Shown: one piece after another, positions 7,762 through 14,298 of the stretch
Position numbering within the stretch: the stretch's first letter is position 1
Layout: each line of letters begins with the position of its first letter
Made by a program: the position numbers and the translations under genes
NCBI GenBank assembly: GCA_041623895.1
Contig: JBFJVZ010000116.1
Coordinates: forward strand, 1-17,607
DNA from: JBFJVZ01 sp041623895
GTDB lineage: Bacteria; Planctomycetota; Planctomycetia; Pirellulales; Pirellulaceae
DNA length: 17,607 bases
Direction: 5' to 3'
The notes under the pieces: model-generated
What the model saw: only the letters and a program-made list of their open reading frames with translations
Database searches by the model: none
Told to the model about the DNA's origin: nothing

Positions 7762-8910
7762 TCAATCGCTGCCTCGACCCAAAATCGGAACAGTCACGGT
7801 TTGGGCAATCAGTCGCAGATCGTTGATCAGATTAGCTTCGTCAACGTATCGCAAATCCATTCGCATCCAATCATCGAAGGTTTCCGCTTTTTGTTTGTTG
7901 ACTTGCCAATAACAAGTCAACCCAGGCCGAACATCCAACCGGCGTCGATGCCAGCGATCGCAGGCTCGACTTTCATGCCACGGCAAGGGACGAGGCCCGA
8001 CAAGCGACATGTCGCCCAAGAGAACATTCCAAAGCTGTGGTAGCTCGTCGATGCAAGTTATTCGCAAAAAATGTCCCACACGAATCACTCGGGGATCTTT
8101 TTTGATCTTGAAGGCGGGGCCGTCGCGCTGACTGCTATCCCTGAGATTGATTTGTATTTTCTCGGCATCCAAGACCATCGTTCGCAATTTGTAAATTGTG
8201 AACGGCTTTCCGCGCCATCCTTCACGCGTCTGCGTGAACAGAGCCGGTCCCGGACTGGTGAGCTTGACGGCGATCATGCTGCCGATAATCAGTGGACTGG
8301 TGACTATCAGGCCGACGCTGGCGCCGATGATATCGACACCCCGTTTGACGGCCATTCTCAAGTAAGGTTGGGGAATCATTGGATCTTCCGCGGTGATTTC
8401 GACATCGGCCGATTCAACGCGCAACCAACGAGTTCCTTCGGCATCGTCACAACGTCGAGTTTCGCCGCCGGCCGAGTAGTCGCTTTCTCTGCCAAAGCCT
8501 TGCGAGTCATCATCTCTATCGAAGCCTTCGGGATCATGAACTCGAAGATTCAACTCGGCTTTCAGATTCTGCTTCTCGAACAGCTGCGTCAACCGATCCA
8601 GCACCACGCGACCGCCCATCTCAGGGGTATCAACCAGCAACACAGCAAACTTGTTTTTGCCTACTCGTGCCTTATGGTCGGTAACGCGCAAATTGCGGTG
8701 TAATAATCTCGTCAACACGCGGCCGCGGCGGCGGAGATGTCCGCGGCCCTTCAGCTCAATCGAGACAATACAAAACGGTATCGCGCGACGCGTCGCCCGT
8801 ATCCGCTCGCGTGCGACTTCGCGGTTGAATTGACTTGCCGTCAATAACAGCGGGTCAGTCGACACCTTCGGTAATTGTTCGGCCCAGTTGCCGATCAATG
8901 CTCCTAGCAC
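7762..8910 (-). CDS. Polyprenyl-phosphate sugar-phosphate transferase with degenerate GGDEF-like N-terminal domain
   Basis: The C-terminal half (residues about 183-382) is a bacterial sugar transferase of the WcaJ/PssY/WbaP type. It has one hydrophobic segment (about 190-213), PALFTQTREG, YKLRTM, the catalytic D288-E289 pair in IDELPQLWNVL, and GDMSLVGPRPLP. Such enzymes move a sugar-1-phosphate to a polyprenyl phosphate in the inner membrane, starting exopolysaccharide or O-antigen synthesis. Residues about 18-115 resemble a GGDEF domain, but the signature position reads GKNKF (84-88) within an R..D...R.xxxxF context, so it cannot make cyclic-di-GMP. An acidic linker (125-175) joins the two. 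The start is uncertain: GTG at 8910 directly follows an in-frame TAA and has only a distant AGGG. No other capsule genes flank it. The transferase call is firm; the GGDEF-like call is by pattern. Confidence 0.88.
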   Translation of the reverse strand: MLGALIGNWAEQLPKVSTDPLLLTASQFNREVARERIRATRRAIPFCIVSIELKGRGHLRRRGRVLTRLLHRNLRVTDHKARVGKNKFAVLLVDTPEMGGRVVLDRLTQLFEKQNLKAELNLRVHDPEGFDRDDDSQGFGRESDYSAGGETRRCDDAEGTRWLRVESADVEITAEDPMIPQPYLRMAVKRGVDIIGASVGLIVTSPLIIGSMIAVKLTSPGPALFTQTREGWRGKPFTIYKLRTMVLDAEKIQINLRDSSQRDGPAFKIKKDPRVIRVGHFLRITCIDELPQLWNVLLGDMSLVGPRPLPWHESRACDRWHRRRLDVRPGLTCYWQVNKQKAETFDDWMRMDLRYVDEANLINDLRLIAQTVTVPILGRGSD

Positions 8911-9358
8911 TTAATATCTGCCCTCATCTCACCGACGCTGCTGTTCCACGCAACATGGCTGTGCACCTATGGTCGCCGCCATTCCAGGCGATGTTGATCA
9001 TCACGAAGTAAAAACCTGACTCAAGTGAGGTACAGTCCATGAATGTTATAAACGACAGGCCTCCTAGATTAGCCATCTAATTCAAGCGTTCCAGTCCATT
9101 TCGACCCGCTGATAGTTGTAACTTGGAATGGTGTATGGGTGGTAATGATTAGCTCAGTTATTCACCAAAGCTTAATTTGCCCCCCAAATCAGCCGTTTTG
9201 CGGTGTGGATCAGGCACGCTGGGGCATCTGCTCCGTCCCGTTGCGTAGGCAGCTTGCCAGCCGAGACCTGTAGACTTGCGAGCATCGATCCCCCATTTCC
9301 GTCGCGTACGCCGTTTCTGAAAATGCTTTAGCCAAACACTGTTGCCGGATCCCACATC
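8911..9358. other. Intergenic region between divergent genes, no gene supported
   Basis: These 448 bases lie between the leftward sugar-transferase gene and the rightward methyltransferase gene and should hold both promoters. No convincing -35/-10 pair was found on either strand. The only small structure seen is ATTAG (9068-9072) with CTAAT (9077-9081), a short inverted repeat with a 4-base spacer that could be an operator. A seven-codon reading frame on the minus strand (ATG-AGG-GCA...) ends just across the GTG start of the transferase gene. No tRNA or protein-coding pattern was recognised; the base composition is more AT-rich than in the neighbouring genes. Confidence 0.5.
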
Positions 9359-10024
9359 ATGTCGCTAGCCCGCACACTTGAGCCAGAATCGATGAACACC
9401 GCCCAGGAGGCGAGTGAATATGAAGCAATGGACCATACGGGCGTCAACCAGATCTTCGTTGACGATTTGATTGCTGGCGGGCCCGTCGGGCCTCAAGTCG
9501 TCGATCTGGGCTGCGGTCCAGCGGCGATCCCGATCTTGCTGGCCCAACGTCTTGCGGAAATTCAAGTGATGGCGATTGATTCGGCCGTGGAAATGCTGGA
9601 AGTGGCCAAGCGCGAGATCGACTTCGGCGGGGTCATGGAAAGAGTGTTTCTGCAACACGCTGATGCAAAAACGCTTAAAGATTTTGACGATGAAATGACC
9701 GACACGGTGATTTCCAATAGCTTGCTTCATCATTTGGAAACGCCGGAATTGGCACTGGCCACAGCACAGCGATTGCTGCGACGCGGCGGTCGTCTATTTT
9801 TTCGCGACCTCGCCCGCCCCGATTCCGCTGAAGCGATTGAAACTCTGGTTCAGCAATACACTGGAAACGAGTCCGAGTTTGCACAGCAGCTGTTTCGTCA
9901 GTCGCTTCACGCCGCTCTAACGATCGAGGAGGTCAGGCATCTTGCTGGGGGGCTTGGCATTTCGCCAGGGCAAGTTCAAATGACCAGTGATCGACATTGG
10001 ACGATCGATTGGCAACGCCCATGA
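9359..10024 (+). CDS. Class I SAM-dependent methyltransferase
   Basis: The 221-residue protein has a Rossmann-type methyltransferase fold. Motif I is VVDLGCGPAAIPILLA (D49-L-G-C-G53), the acidic end of strand 2 is AIDSA, motif III-like HADAKTL follows, and ISNSLLHHLETPE is the usual motif IV region, with RRGGRLFFRDLARP after it. The N-terminal stretch (RTLEPESMNTAQEASEYEAMDH) precedes the fold and may form the lid over the substrate. The methyl acceptor cannot be read from the sequence; it resembles generic Methyltransf_11/25 proteins acting on small molecules. It ends 19 bases before thyA and is probably co-transcribed with thyA and folA. This may simply be chance neighbourhood, although all three relate loosely to one-carbon metabolism. 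Confidence 0.85.
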   Translation: MSLARTLEPESMNTAQEASEYEAMDHTGVNQIFVDDLIAGGPVGPQVVDLGCGPAAIPILLAQRLAEIQVMAIDSAVEMLEVAKREIDFGGVMERVFLQHADAKTLKDFDDEMTDTVISNSLLHHLETPELALATAQRLLRRGGRLFFRDLARPDSAEAIETLVQQYTGNESEFAQQLFRQSLHAALTIEEVRHLAGGLGISPGQVQMTSDRHWTIDWQRP

Positions 10025-10043
10025 GACTTAAGAGACGGATGTT

Positions 10044-10838
10044 ATGCTCGAGTATTTGAAACTTCTGGACGAAGTCTTGCAGTCAGGTGTCGACCGGGAC
10101 GACCGCACGGGAGTGGGCACGCGCGGGCTGTTTGGCCGGCAGATGCGTTTTGATCTCAGCAAAGGATTCCCTTTGTTGACGACAAAACGGTTGCACGTAC
10201 GGTCGATTTTTTATGAGCTTCTGTGGTTCCTGAGGGGCGACACGAACGTCGGCTGGCTGCAAGAACAAGGCGTCAGTATTTGGGATGAATGGGCGGACAA
10301 GAATGGGAATCTTGGTCCCGTGTATGGGCACCAATGGCGCAGCTGGCCTACCCCCAATGGCGAAACGATCGATCAAATCGCCTGGGTGGAGAACGAAATT
10401 CGCACCAATCCGCAGTCGCGGCGGTTGATCGTTTCAGCATGGAACGTGGCCGACATCCAGGACATGCGATTGCCGCCGTGTCACGTGCTGTTTCAGTTTT
10501 ACGTCGCCGACGGACGGCTGTCTTGCCAGCTTTACCAACGCAGTGCCGACCTGTTTTTGGGCGTGCCATTCAATATTGCCAGCTATGCGTTGCTGACGAT
10601 GATGATGGCCCAAGTCACCGGATTGCAGCCCGGGTCTTTTGTTCACACCTTTGGTGACGTGCACCTGTACAACAATCATTTTGATCAGGCCCGGCAGCAA
10701 CTATCGCGCGAGCCAAAACCGCTTCCCAAAATGCATCTGGCGGCGACACCGAAATCGATCGACCAATTCTGCTACGACGATTTCCAACTGACCGGCTATG
10801 ACCCCTATCCCAGCATCAAGGCCCCGGTGGCGGTTTGA
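10044..10838 (+). CDS. thyA: Thymidylate synthase
   Basis: The 264-residue protein has exactly the length of E. coli ThyA and its hallmark segments: DRTGVGTRGLFG, FPLLTTKRLHVRSI, ELLWFLRGDTNV, GPVYGHQWRSW, the active-site PPCHVLFQFYV with C146, QLYQRSADLFLGVPFNIASYA, and HTFGDVHLYNNH. It converts dUMP to dTMP using methylene-tetrahydrofolate, releasing dihydrofolate, which the next gene product recycles. All catalytic residues are present. The stop overlaps the folA start by four bases, pointing to translational coupling. The start ATG at 10044 gives the standard N-terminus (MLEYLKLLDEVL). Confidence 0.98.
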   Translation: MLEYLKLLDEVLQSGVDRDDRTGVGTRGLFGRQMRFDLSKGFPLLTTKRLHVRSIFYELLWFLRGDTNVGWLQEQGVSIWDEWADKNGNLGPVYGHQWRSWPTPNGETIDQIAWVENEIRTNPQSRRLIVSAWNVADIQDMRLPPCHVLFQFYVADGRLSCQLYQRSADLFLGVPFNIASYALLTMMMAQVTGLQPGSFVHTFGDVHLYNNHFDQARQQLSREPKPLPKMHLAATPKSIDQFCYDDFQLTGYDPYPSIKAPVAV

Positions 10839-11368
10839 AGGTTCGGTTGCCCGATCATCACGAGCTGACCGCCGTTGTCGCGGCCACGCCCGCTGGCGTC
10901 ATCGGGCTGGATGGGGATATGCCGTGGCGACTGCGAAGCGATTTGCGACGATTCAAGCAACTGACGATGGGGGGCGTGTTGATCATGGGCAGGCGGACTT
11001 TTGATTCGATCGGTCGCCCCCTGCCGGGACGCCGCACCATTGTGGTCACCCGCAATCGGGACTGGCGTGCCGAAGGCGTCGAATCAGCCGAGGATCCAGC
11101 GGTCGCCCTTCAGATGGCTGGCAAGACACGGGCGTTCGTTGTCGGTGGGGCTCAAATCTACGAAGCTTTGCTGGATTTTTGCCAGCAAATTTACCTGACC
11201 ACCGTCTGGTCCAATGTCCGTGGTGACACGAGATTATCGCTGGATCTTGCCGATTTTGTGGTTTCCACGCAAATGCGCTTGCCCGCGACCAAGACGGATG
11301 ACGTTCCCACCGAGTTCTTTCGGCTGGTTCGTCAAAATCATCAAAAAATGGGGCCCCGTCCCCAGTGA
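10835..11368 (+). CDS. folA: Dihydrofolate reductase
   Basis: The 177-residue protein is a type I dihydrofolate reductase, reducing dihydrofolate with NADPH to supply tetrahydrofolate for thyA and purine synthesis. Visible motifs are VVAATPAGVIGLDGDMPWRLRSDL with the M-P-W and the following acidic residue, VLIMGRRTFDSIGRPLPGR (NADPH binding), IVVTRN, and the GG motif in AFVVGGAQIYEALL. The start appears to be TTG at 10835, whose bases overlap the thyA stop in a TTGA arrangement; no ATG fits before the conserved first strand, whose codons begin at about 10865. The overlap suggests the two proteins are made in coordinated amounts. The C-terminal 20 residues are less conserved, and the end is rich in basic residues. 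Confidence 0.95.
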   Translation: MKVRLPDHHELTAVVAATPAGVIGLDGDMPWRLRSDLRRFKQLTMGGVLIMGRRTFDSIGRPLPGRRTIVVTRNRDWRAEGVESAEDPAVALQMAGKTRAFVVGGAQIYEALLDFCQQIYLTTVWSNVRGDTRLSLDLADFVVSTQMRLPATKTDDVPTEFFRLVRQNHQKMGPRPQ

Positions 11369-11474
11369 GCAAAAAGGGGGCCGGTCGCTATATTTTGGGA
11401 TTCTCGGCCGAAGTATTTTGTCCTTTTTTGCGATCAAGTTCTGCTTCGCTGCCCGTTCGCCTCGTGACCTTCCC

Positions 11475-11479
11475 AGGAG
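11475..11479 (+). promoter_or_regulatory. Ribosome binding site fixing the rpsM start
   Basis: AGGAG lies 7 bases before the ATG at 11487. It sets the start there, because the same frame is open upstream as far as 11214, where it only overlaps folA out of frame. Confidence 0.8.
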
Positions 11480-11486
11480 TTTCGCC

Positions 11487-11870
11487 ATGCCCCGTTTGTT
11501 GGGCGTTGACATCCCTACCGACAAACAGATTCAGTATTCGCTGACCTATCTGTACGGCATTGGCTTGCACAGTGCCCGAGAGGTTTGCGAAAAACTGAAT
11601 ATCGATCCAACTCGTGCGGCCAGTGATCTGCATGAGGACGAGGTGGGTCGAATCGCGGCTTTGCTGGAGCGAGACTACGTCGTCGAAGGACCGCTGCGAC
11701 GACAAGTCACTCAGAACATTGGACGGCTTCGCGAAGTCAGATGTTATCGCGGACTCCGTCATCGCTTGGGGTTACCTGTTCGCGGTCAACGAACCAAGAC
11801 AAACGCGCGGACGCGAAAAGGCCCCAAGAAGACCGTCGCCGGCAAGAAAGGCGTCAAGGATCTTCGCTAA
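11487..11870 (+). CDS. rpsM: 30S ribosomal protein uS13
   Basis: The 127-residue protein is uS13 of the small subunit head, which contacts the P-site tRNA and the B1 bridge. It begins MPRLLGVDIPTDKQ, has the helix-two-turn-helix segment YLYGIGLHSAREVCEKL, and ends in the very conserved CYRGLRHRLGLPVRGQRTKT and NARTRKGPKK tail. It is slightly longer than the E. coli protein (118) through a basic C-terminal end. It is the first gene of the alpha-type operon here and lies 118 bases after folA. In that gap GGCCCC (11352-11357, inside the folA end) and GGGGCC (11377-11382) can pair, but no T-tract follows, and no clear promoter was found. In many bacteria infA, rpmJ or map come before rpsM; here they do not. 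Confidence 0.97.
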   Translation: MPRLLGVDIPTDKQIQYSLTYLYGIGLHSAREVCEKLNIDPTRAASDLHEDEVGRIAALLERDYVVEGPLRRQVTQNIGRLREVRCYRGLRHRLGLPVRGQRTKTNARTRKGPKKTVAGKKGVKDLR

Positions 11871-11939
11871 CTTTGCAGCCATTGATATCGCGGTACTAAC
11901 CCTTCCCAACACCAGACAACTTGCACAGAGAGCTTTGCC

Positions 11940-12323
11940 GTGGCAAAGACCAATAAGAAAAAACGAATACGGCGTAACGTGACCAATGGCATTGCCCACA
12001 TTCACGCGACGTTCAACAACACGACGGTCACCATCACCGATCCCAAAGGCGACACGCTCTGCTGGGCCAGTGCCGGTACAAGCGGATTCAAGGGCAGTCG
12101 CAAGAGCACTCCGTTTGCTGGTCAATGCGCCGCTCAACAGGCGGCTGAGAAGGCCAGCAAGTTCGGCATGCGGGATGTTGAGGTACGCGTGAAGGGCCCC
12201 GGGTCGGGTCGTGAGAGTGCCATCACCGCGCTTCAAGCGGCCGGACTGAATGTCAAACTGATCGAGGACGTTACGCCGATTCCCCACAACGGTTGCCGGC
12301 CGCGCAAAAAGCGACGCGTCTAG
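11940..12323 (+). CDS. rpsK: 30S ribosomal protein uS11
   Basis: The 127-residue protein is uS11 of the small-subunit platform, which lines the mRNA exit channel. It shows NGIAHIHATFNNTTVTITD, WASAGTSGFKGSRKSTPFA, the GPGSGRESAI loop and the C-terminal PHNGCRPRKKRRV. The N-G pair in that tail is the site that is isoaspartate-modified in E. coli S11. The start is GTG at 11940 with a weak purine-rich AGAGAG upstream. It follows rpsM by 69 bases and probably shares its transcript. The usual next gene rpsD is absent, and rpoA comes directly after, as in Bacillus-type gene order. Confidence 0.97.
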   Translation: MAKTNKKKRIRRNVTNGIAHIHATFNNTTVTITDPKGDTLCWASAGTSGFKGSRKSTPFAGQCAAQQAAEKASKFGMRDVEVRVKGPGSGRESAITALQAAGLNVKLIEDVTPIPHNGCRPRKKRRV

Positions 12324-12336
12324 GTTGTTAACCAAA

Positions 12337-12361
12337 AGTCGCCAGCGATTTTCCGGCGACT
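12337..12361 (+). other. Hairpin between rpsK and rpoA
   Basis: AGTCGCC (12337-12343) and GGCGACT (12355-12361) form a perfect 7-bp stem with an 11-nt loop, 13 bases after the rpsK stop. No T-tract follows. It may be a weak attenuator or an RNase processing site that sets rpoA relative to the ribosomal genes, but this is not shown by the sequence. Confidence 0.45.
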
Positions 12362-12397
12362 GTCACTGAACACACTCCTCCTCTAAGTATAAGAATC

Positions 12398-12401
12398 GAG
12401 G
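12398..12401 (+). promoter_or_regulatory. Ribosome binding site favouring a TTG start for rpoA
   Basis: GAGG ends 6 bases before TTG at 12408 and 12 bases before the alternative ATG at 12414. Spacing favours the TTG, while homology allows either, since the proteins differ by only two residues. Confidence 0.5.
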
Positions 12402-12407
12402 TTTCCC

Positions 12408-13403
12408 TTGACGATGCACATTCGTTGGCGTGGCATGGAATTGCCGAGTACTCTGGAAGTCGATCGCGATACGCTGAATTCGACTTACGGAAAATTTGTA
12501 GCCGAGCCCTTTGAACGCGGTTTCGGTACCAGCGTTGGCAACAGCCTCCGCCGTGTCTTGCTAAGCAGCTTGATGGGCAGCGCGGTAACGCAAATTAAAA
12601 TCCGCGGGGCACAGCACGAATTCACCACGATCCCCGGCGTCCTGGAAGATGTCACCGAGATCATTTTGAACGTCAAAAGCCTGGTGGTTCGCAATCATAG
12701 CGAAGCGACTCGCGTGATCACCGTCGAAGCCGACAAGGCTGGCGTGCTGACGGGTGCCGATGTGCAAACCGATGCCGACGTGGAAATCATCAACAAAGGT
12801 CACGTGCTGGCAACCCTGACCGACGACGTTCCTTTCATGATGGAAATGGTTGTCGAGAACGGCCGCGGCTACGTTCCCAGTACCGAACACAGCAGTGCCG
12901 ATCACGAAATCGGGATCATTCCGATCGACGCCGTGTTCAGTCCCATCACCCGTGTTCGCTACGACGTCGAAGAGACTCGTGTTGGACAGAAGACCAACTA
13001 CGATAAGCTCAATATGGAGATTTGGACCGATGGCTCGGTGAATCCGGAACTTGCCTTGGTTGAATCAGCCAAGATTCTTCGCAAGCACCTGAACCCGTTC
13101 GTTCAATACCGCGAACTCGGCCCGAGTATCTTCTCGGCCGCACGCGGGGGTGCGGGTTCGCCCGAAGCCCAGTTGGAAGCGAAGTTGAATATGACGCTGG
13201 CCGACTTGCGACTTTCAGTGCGAGCCAACAACTGCCTGGAAAGCGAAAACATTCAAACCGTTCGCGATCTGGTCCAACGAACAGAAGATCAATTACTGGA
13301 AGTTCGAAACTTCGGTGACACAACCTTGAACGAAGTTCGAGAGAAGTTGTCTCAGTACGGACTCCACTTGGGCATGCGTGTGCCCAGTCAACCGCTGTTC
13401 TAA
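12408..13403 (+). CDS. rpoA: DNA-directed RNA polymerase alpha subunit
   Basis: The 331-residue protein (329 if the ATG at 12414 is used) is the alpha subunit, whose dimer nucleates assembly of the core polymerase. The N-terminal domain contains YGKFVAEPFERGFGTSVGNS followed by LRRVLLSSLMGSAV, then VLEDVTEIILNVKSL and NTD strands up to about residue 235. The C-terminal domain follows a short linker with SVRANNCLESENIQTVRDLV and LLEVRNFGDTTLNEVREKL, the helix-hairpin-helix region that binds UP elements and activators. Length and domains are standard. It sits between rpsK and rplQ in the alpha-type operon. Confidence 0.98.
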   Translation: MTMHIRWRGMELPSTLEVDRDTLNSTYGKFVAEPFERGFGTSVGNSLRRVLLSSLMGSAVTQIKIRGAQHEFTTIPGVLEDVTEIILNVKSLVVRNHSEATRVITVEADKAGVLTGADVQTDADVEIINKGHVLATLTDDVPFMMEMVVENGRGYVPSTEHSSADHEIGIIPIDAVFSPITRVRYDVEETRVGQKTNYDKLNMEIWTDGSVNPELALVESAKILRKHLNPFVQYRELGPSIFSAARGGAGSPEAQLEAKLNMTLADLRLSVRANNCLESENIQTVRDLVQRTEDQLLEVRNFGDTTLNEVREKLSQYGLHLGMRVPSQPLF

Positions 13404-13474
13404 CCCGCAGCCGGTTGACGAAGCGACAGATCTAGAAACCAAGACTTCAAGAAACCACCGACGGATATTCCGCC

Positions 13475-14155
13475 ATGCGACACCGCAGAAAAGGCCGCAC
13501 GCTCGGACGCAGTCCCAGCCACCGCAAGGCGATGCTCAAGAATCTCGCCAGCGCTCTGTTCTTGACCGAGCGTGATGCGACTTACCTGGATAATGCCCCC
13601 AAGGTTGCCGGCCGCATCACAACCACGTTGCACAAAGCGAAGGAAGTTCGTCCTTTGGTCGAAAAGTGCATTACGATCGCCAAGAAGTCTTTGCCAGCCG
13701 CTGAAGAAGCCGAAAAGTATGAAACGTCCGCCCAGCGAGGGACGGATGCCTACAAACAATGGCGGCAGAGTGACGATTGGACGAAATGGGCAGAGGCTCG
13801 TGCCCCGGTGGTTGCCGCTCGCCGACGTGTCATTCAACTGATCGGCGATAAAGAAGCAACGCGAGTCTTGTTCGACACCATTGCCGAAAGATTCGTCGAC
13901 CGCCCTGGTGGATACACCCGCATCATGCGGTTAGCGATGCCGCGATTGGGTGACGCGGGTGAACAAGCCATCTTGGAACTGGTTGGCAAACATGATCGTG
14001 TCAAACGAAAAGCGCAACGTCCTGCTTTTGAAGAAGAATCGCCAAAGCCAGCGGATGAACCGAAAGCAGAAGCAGCGGACCCGGCTGAAGCTGAGCAGTC
14101 GCAAGCAGAAGCTCAGGAAAAATCCGCCGACCAGGTCAACGAAGACAAAGACTGA
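13475..14155 (+). CDS. rplQ: 50S ribosomal protein bL17, enlarged form
   Basis: The 226-residue protein is bL17 of the large subunit, located near the exit tunnel. The start MRHRRKGRTLGRSPSHRKAM and the later FVDRPGGYTRIMRL followed by ILELV are clear family landmarks. It is about 100 residues longer than E. coli L17 (127). The extra length comes from an insert of roughly 35-45 residues after TIAKK (about residues 70-115, charged and Trp-containing) and from a C-terminal tail of about 50 residues that is very rich in Glu, Ala, Lys and Gln. The tail looks disordered. A strong terminator follows 28 bases after the stop, so this is the last gene of the operon. The family is certain; the function of the additions is unknown. 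Confidence 0.95.
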   Translation: MRHRRKGRTLGRSPSHRKAMLKNLASALFLTERDATYLDNAPKVAGRITTTLHKAKEVRPLVEKCITIAKKSLPAAEEAEKYETSAQRGTDAYKQWRQSDDWTKWAEARAPVVAARRRVIQLIGDKEATRVLFDTIAERFVDRPGGYTRIMRLAMPRLGDAGEQAILELVGKHDRVKRKAQRPAFEEESPKPADEPKAEAADPAEAEQSQAEAQEKSADQVNEDKD

Positions 14156-14182
14156 TTGCTGCAGCCTTCTGGAATTCACCAG

Positions 14183-14212
14183 GCCCGCACGATTTTCGTG
14201 CGGGCTTTTTTT
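14183..14212 (+). terminator. Strong intrinsic terminator of the rpsM-rplQ operon
   Basis: GCCCGCACGA (14183-14192) and TCGTGCGGGC (14196-14205) form a 10-bp stem with a tight loop, followed by seven T. It cleanly ends the ribosomal/RNA-polymerase operon and lies between it and the convergent lipoprotein gene. Confidence 0.95.
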
Positions 14213-14298
14213 ATTTCCGCGACCTGACCGGTGTCGTGTTTGAAGTCTCGGCGAGTTCCGCTACGACTCACATCCCAATCTTTAAATGGGGCAAAACA

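Noticed and set aside
8071..8703. Plus-strand reading frame of 210 codons
   Set aside because: It is the antisense shadow of the sugar-transferase gene, whose motifs are unmistakable on the other strand.
9150..9159. TAGCTCAGTT, like a tRNA D-arm
   Set aside because: No acceptor stem, anticodon arm or T-arm could be laid out around it.
9158..9355. Minus-strand reading frame of 65 codons
   Set aside because: Its composition is basic and patternless, it ends next to the methyltransferase start on the other strand, and no ribosome binding site is evident.
11214..11486. N-terminal extension of rpsM
   Set aside because: It overlaps most of the folA 3' end in another frame, and a good AGGAG precedes the ATG at 11487, where uS13 homology begins.
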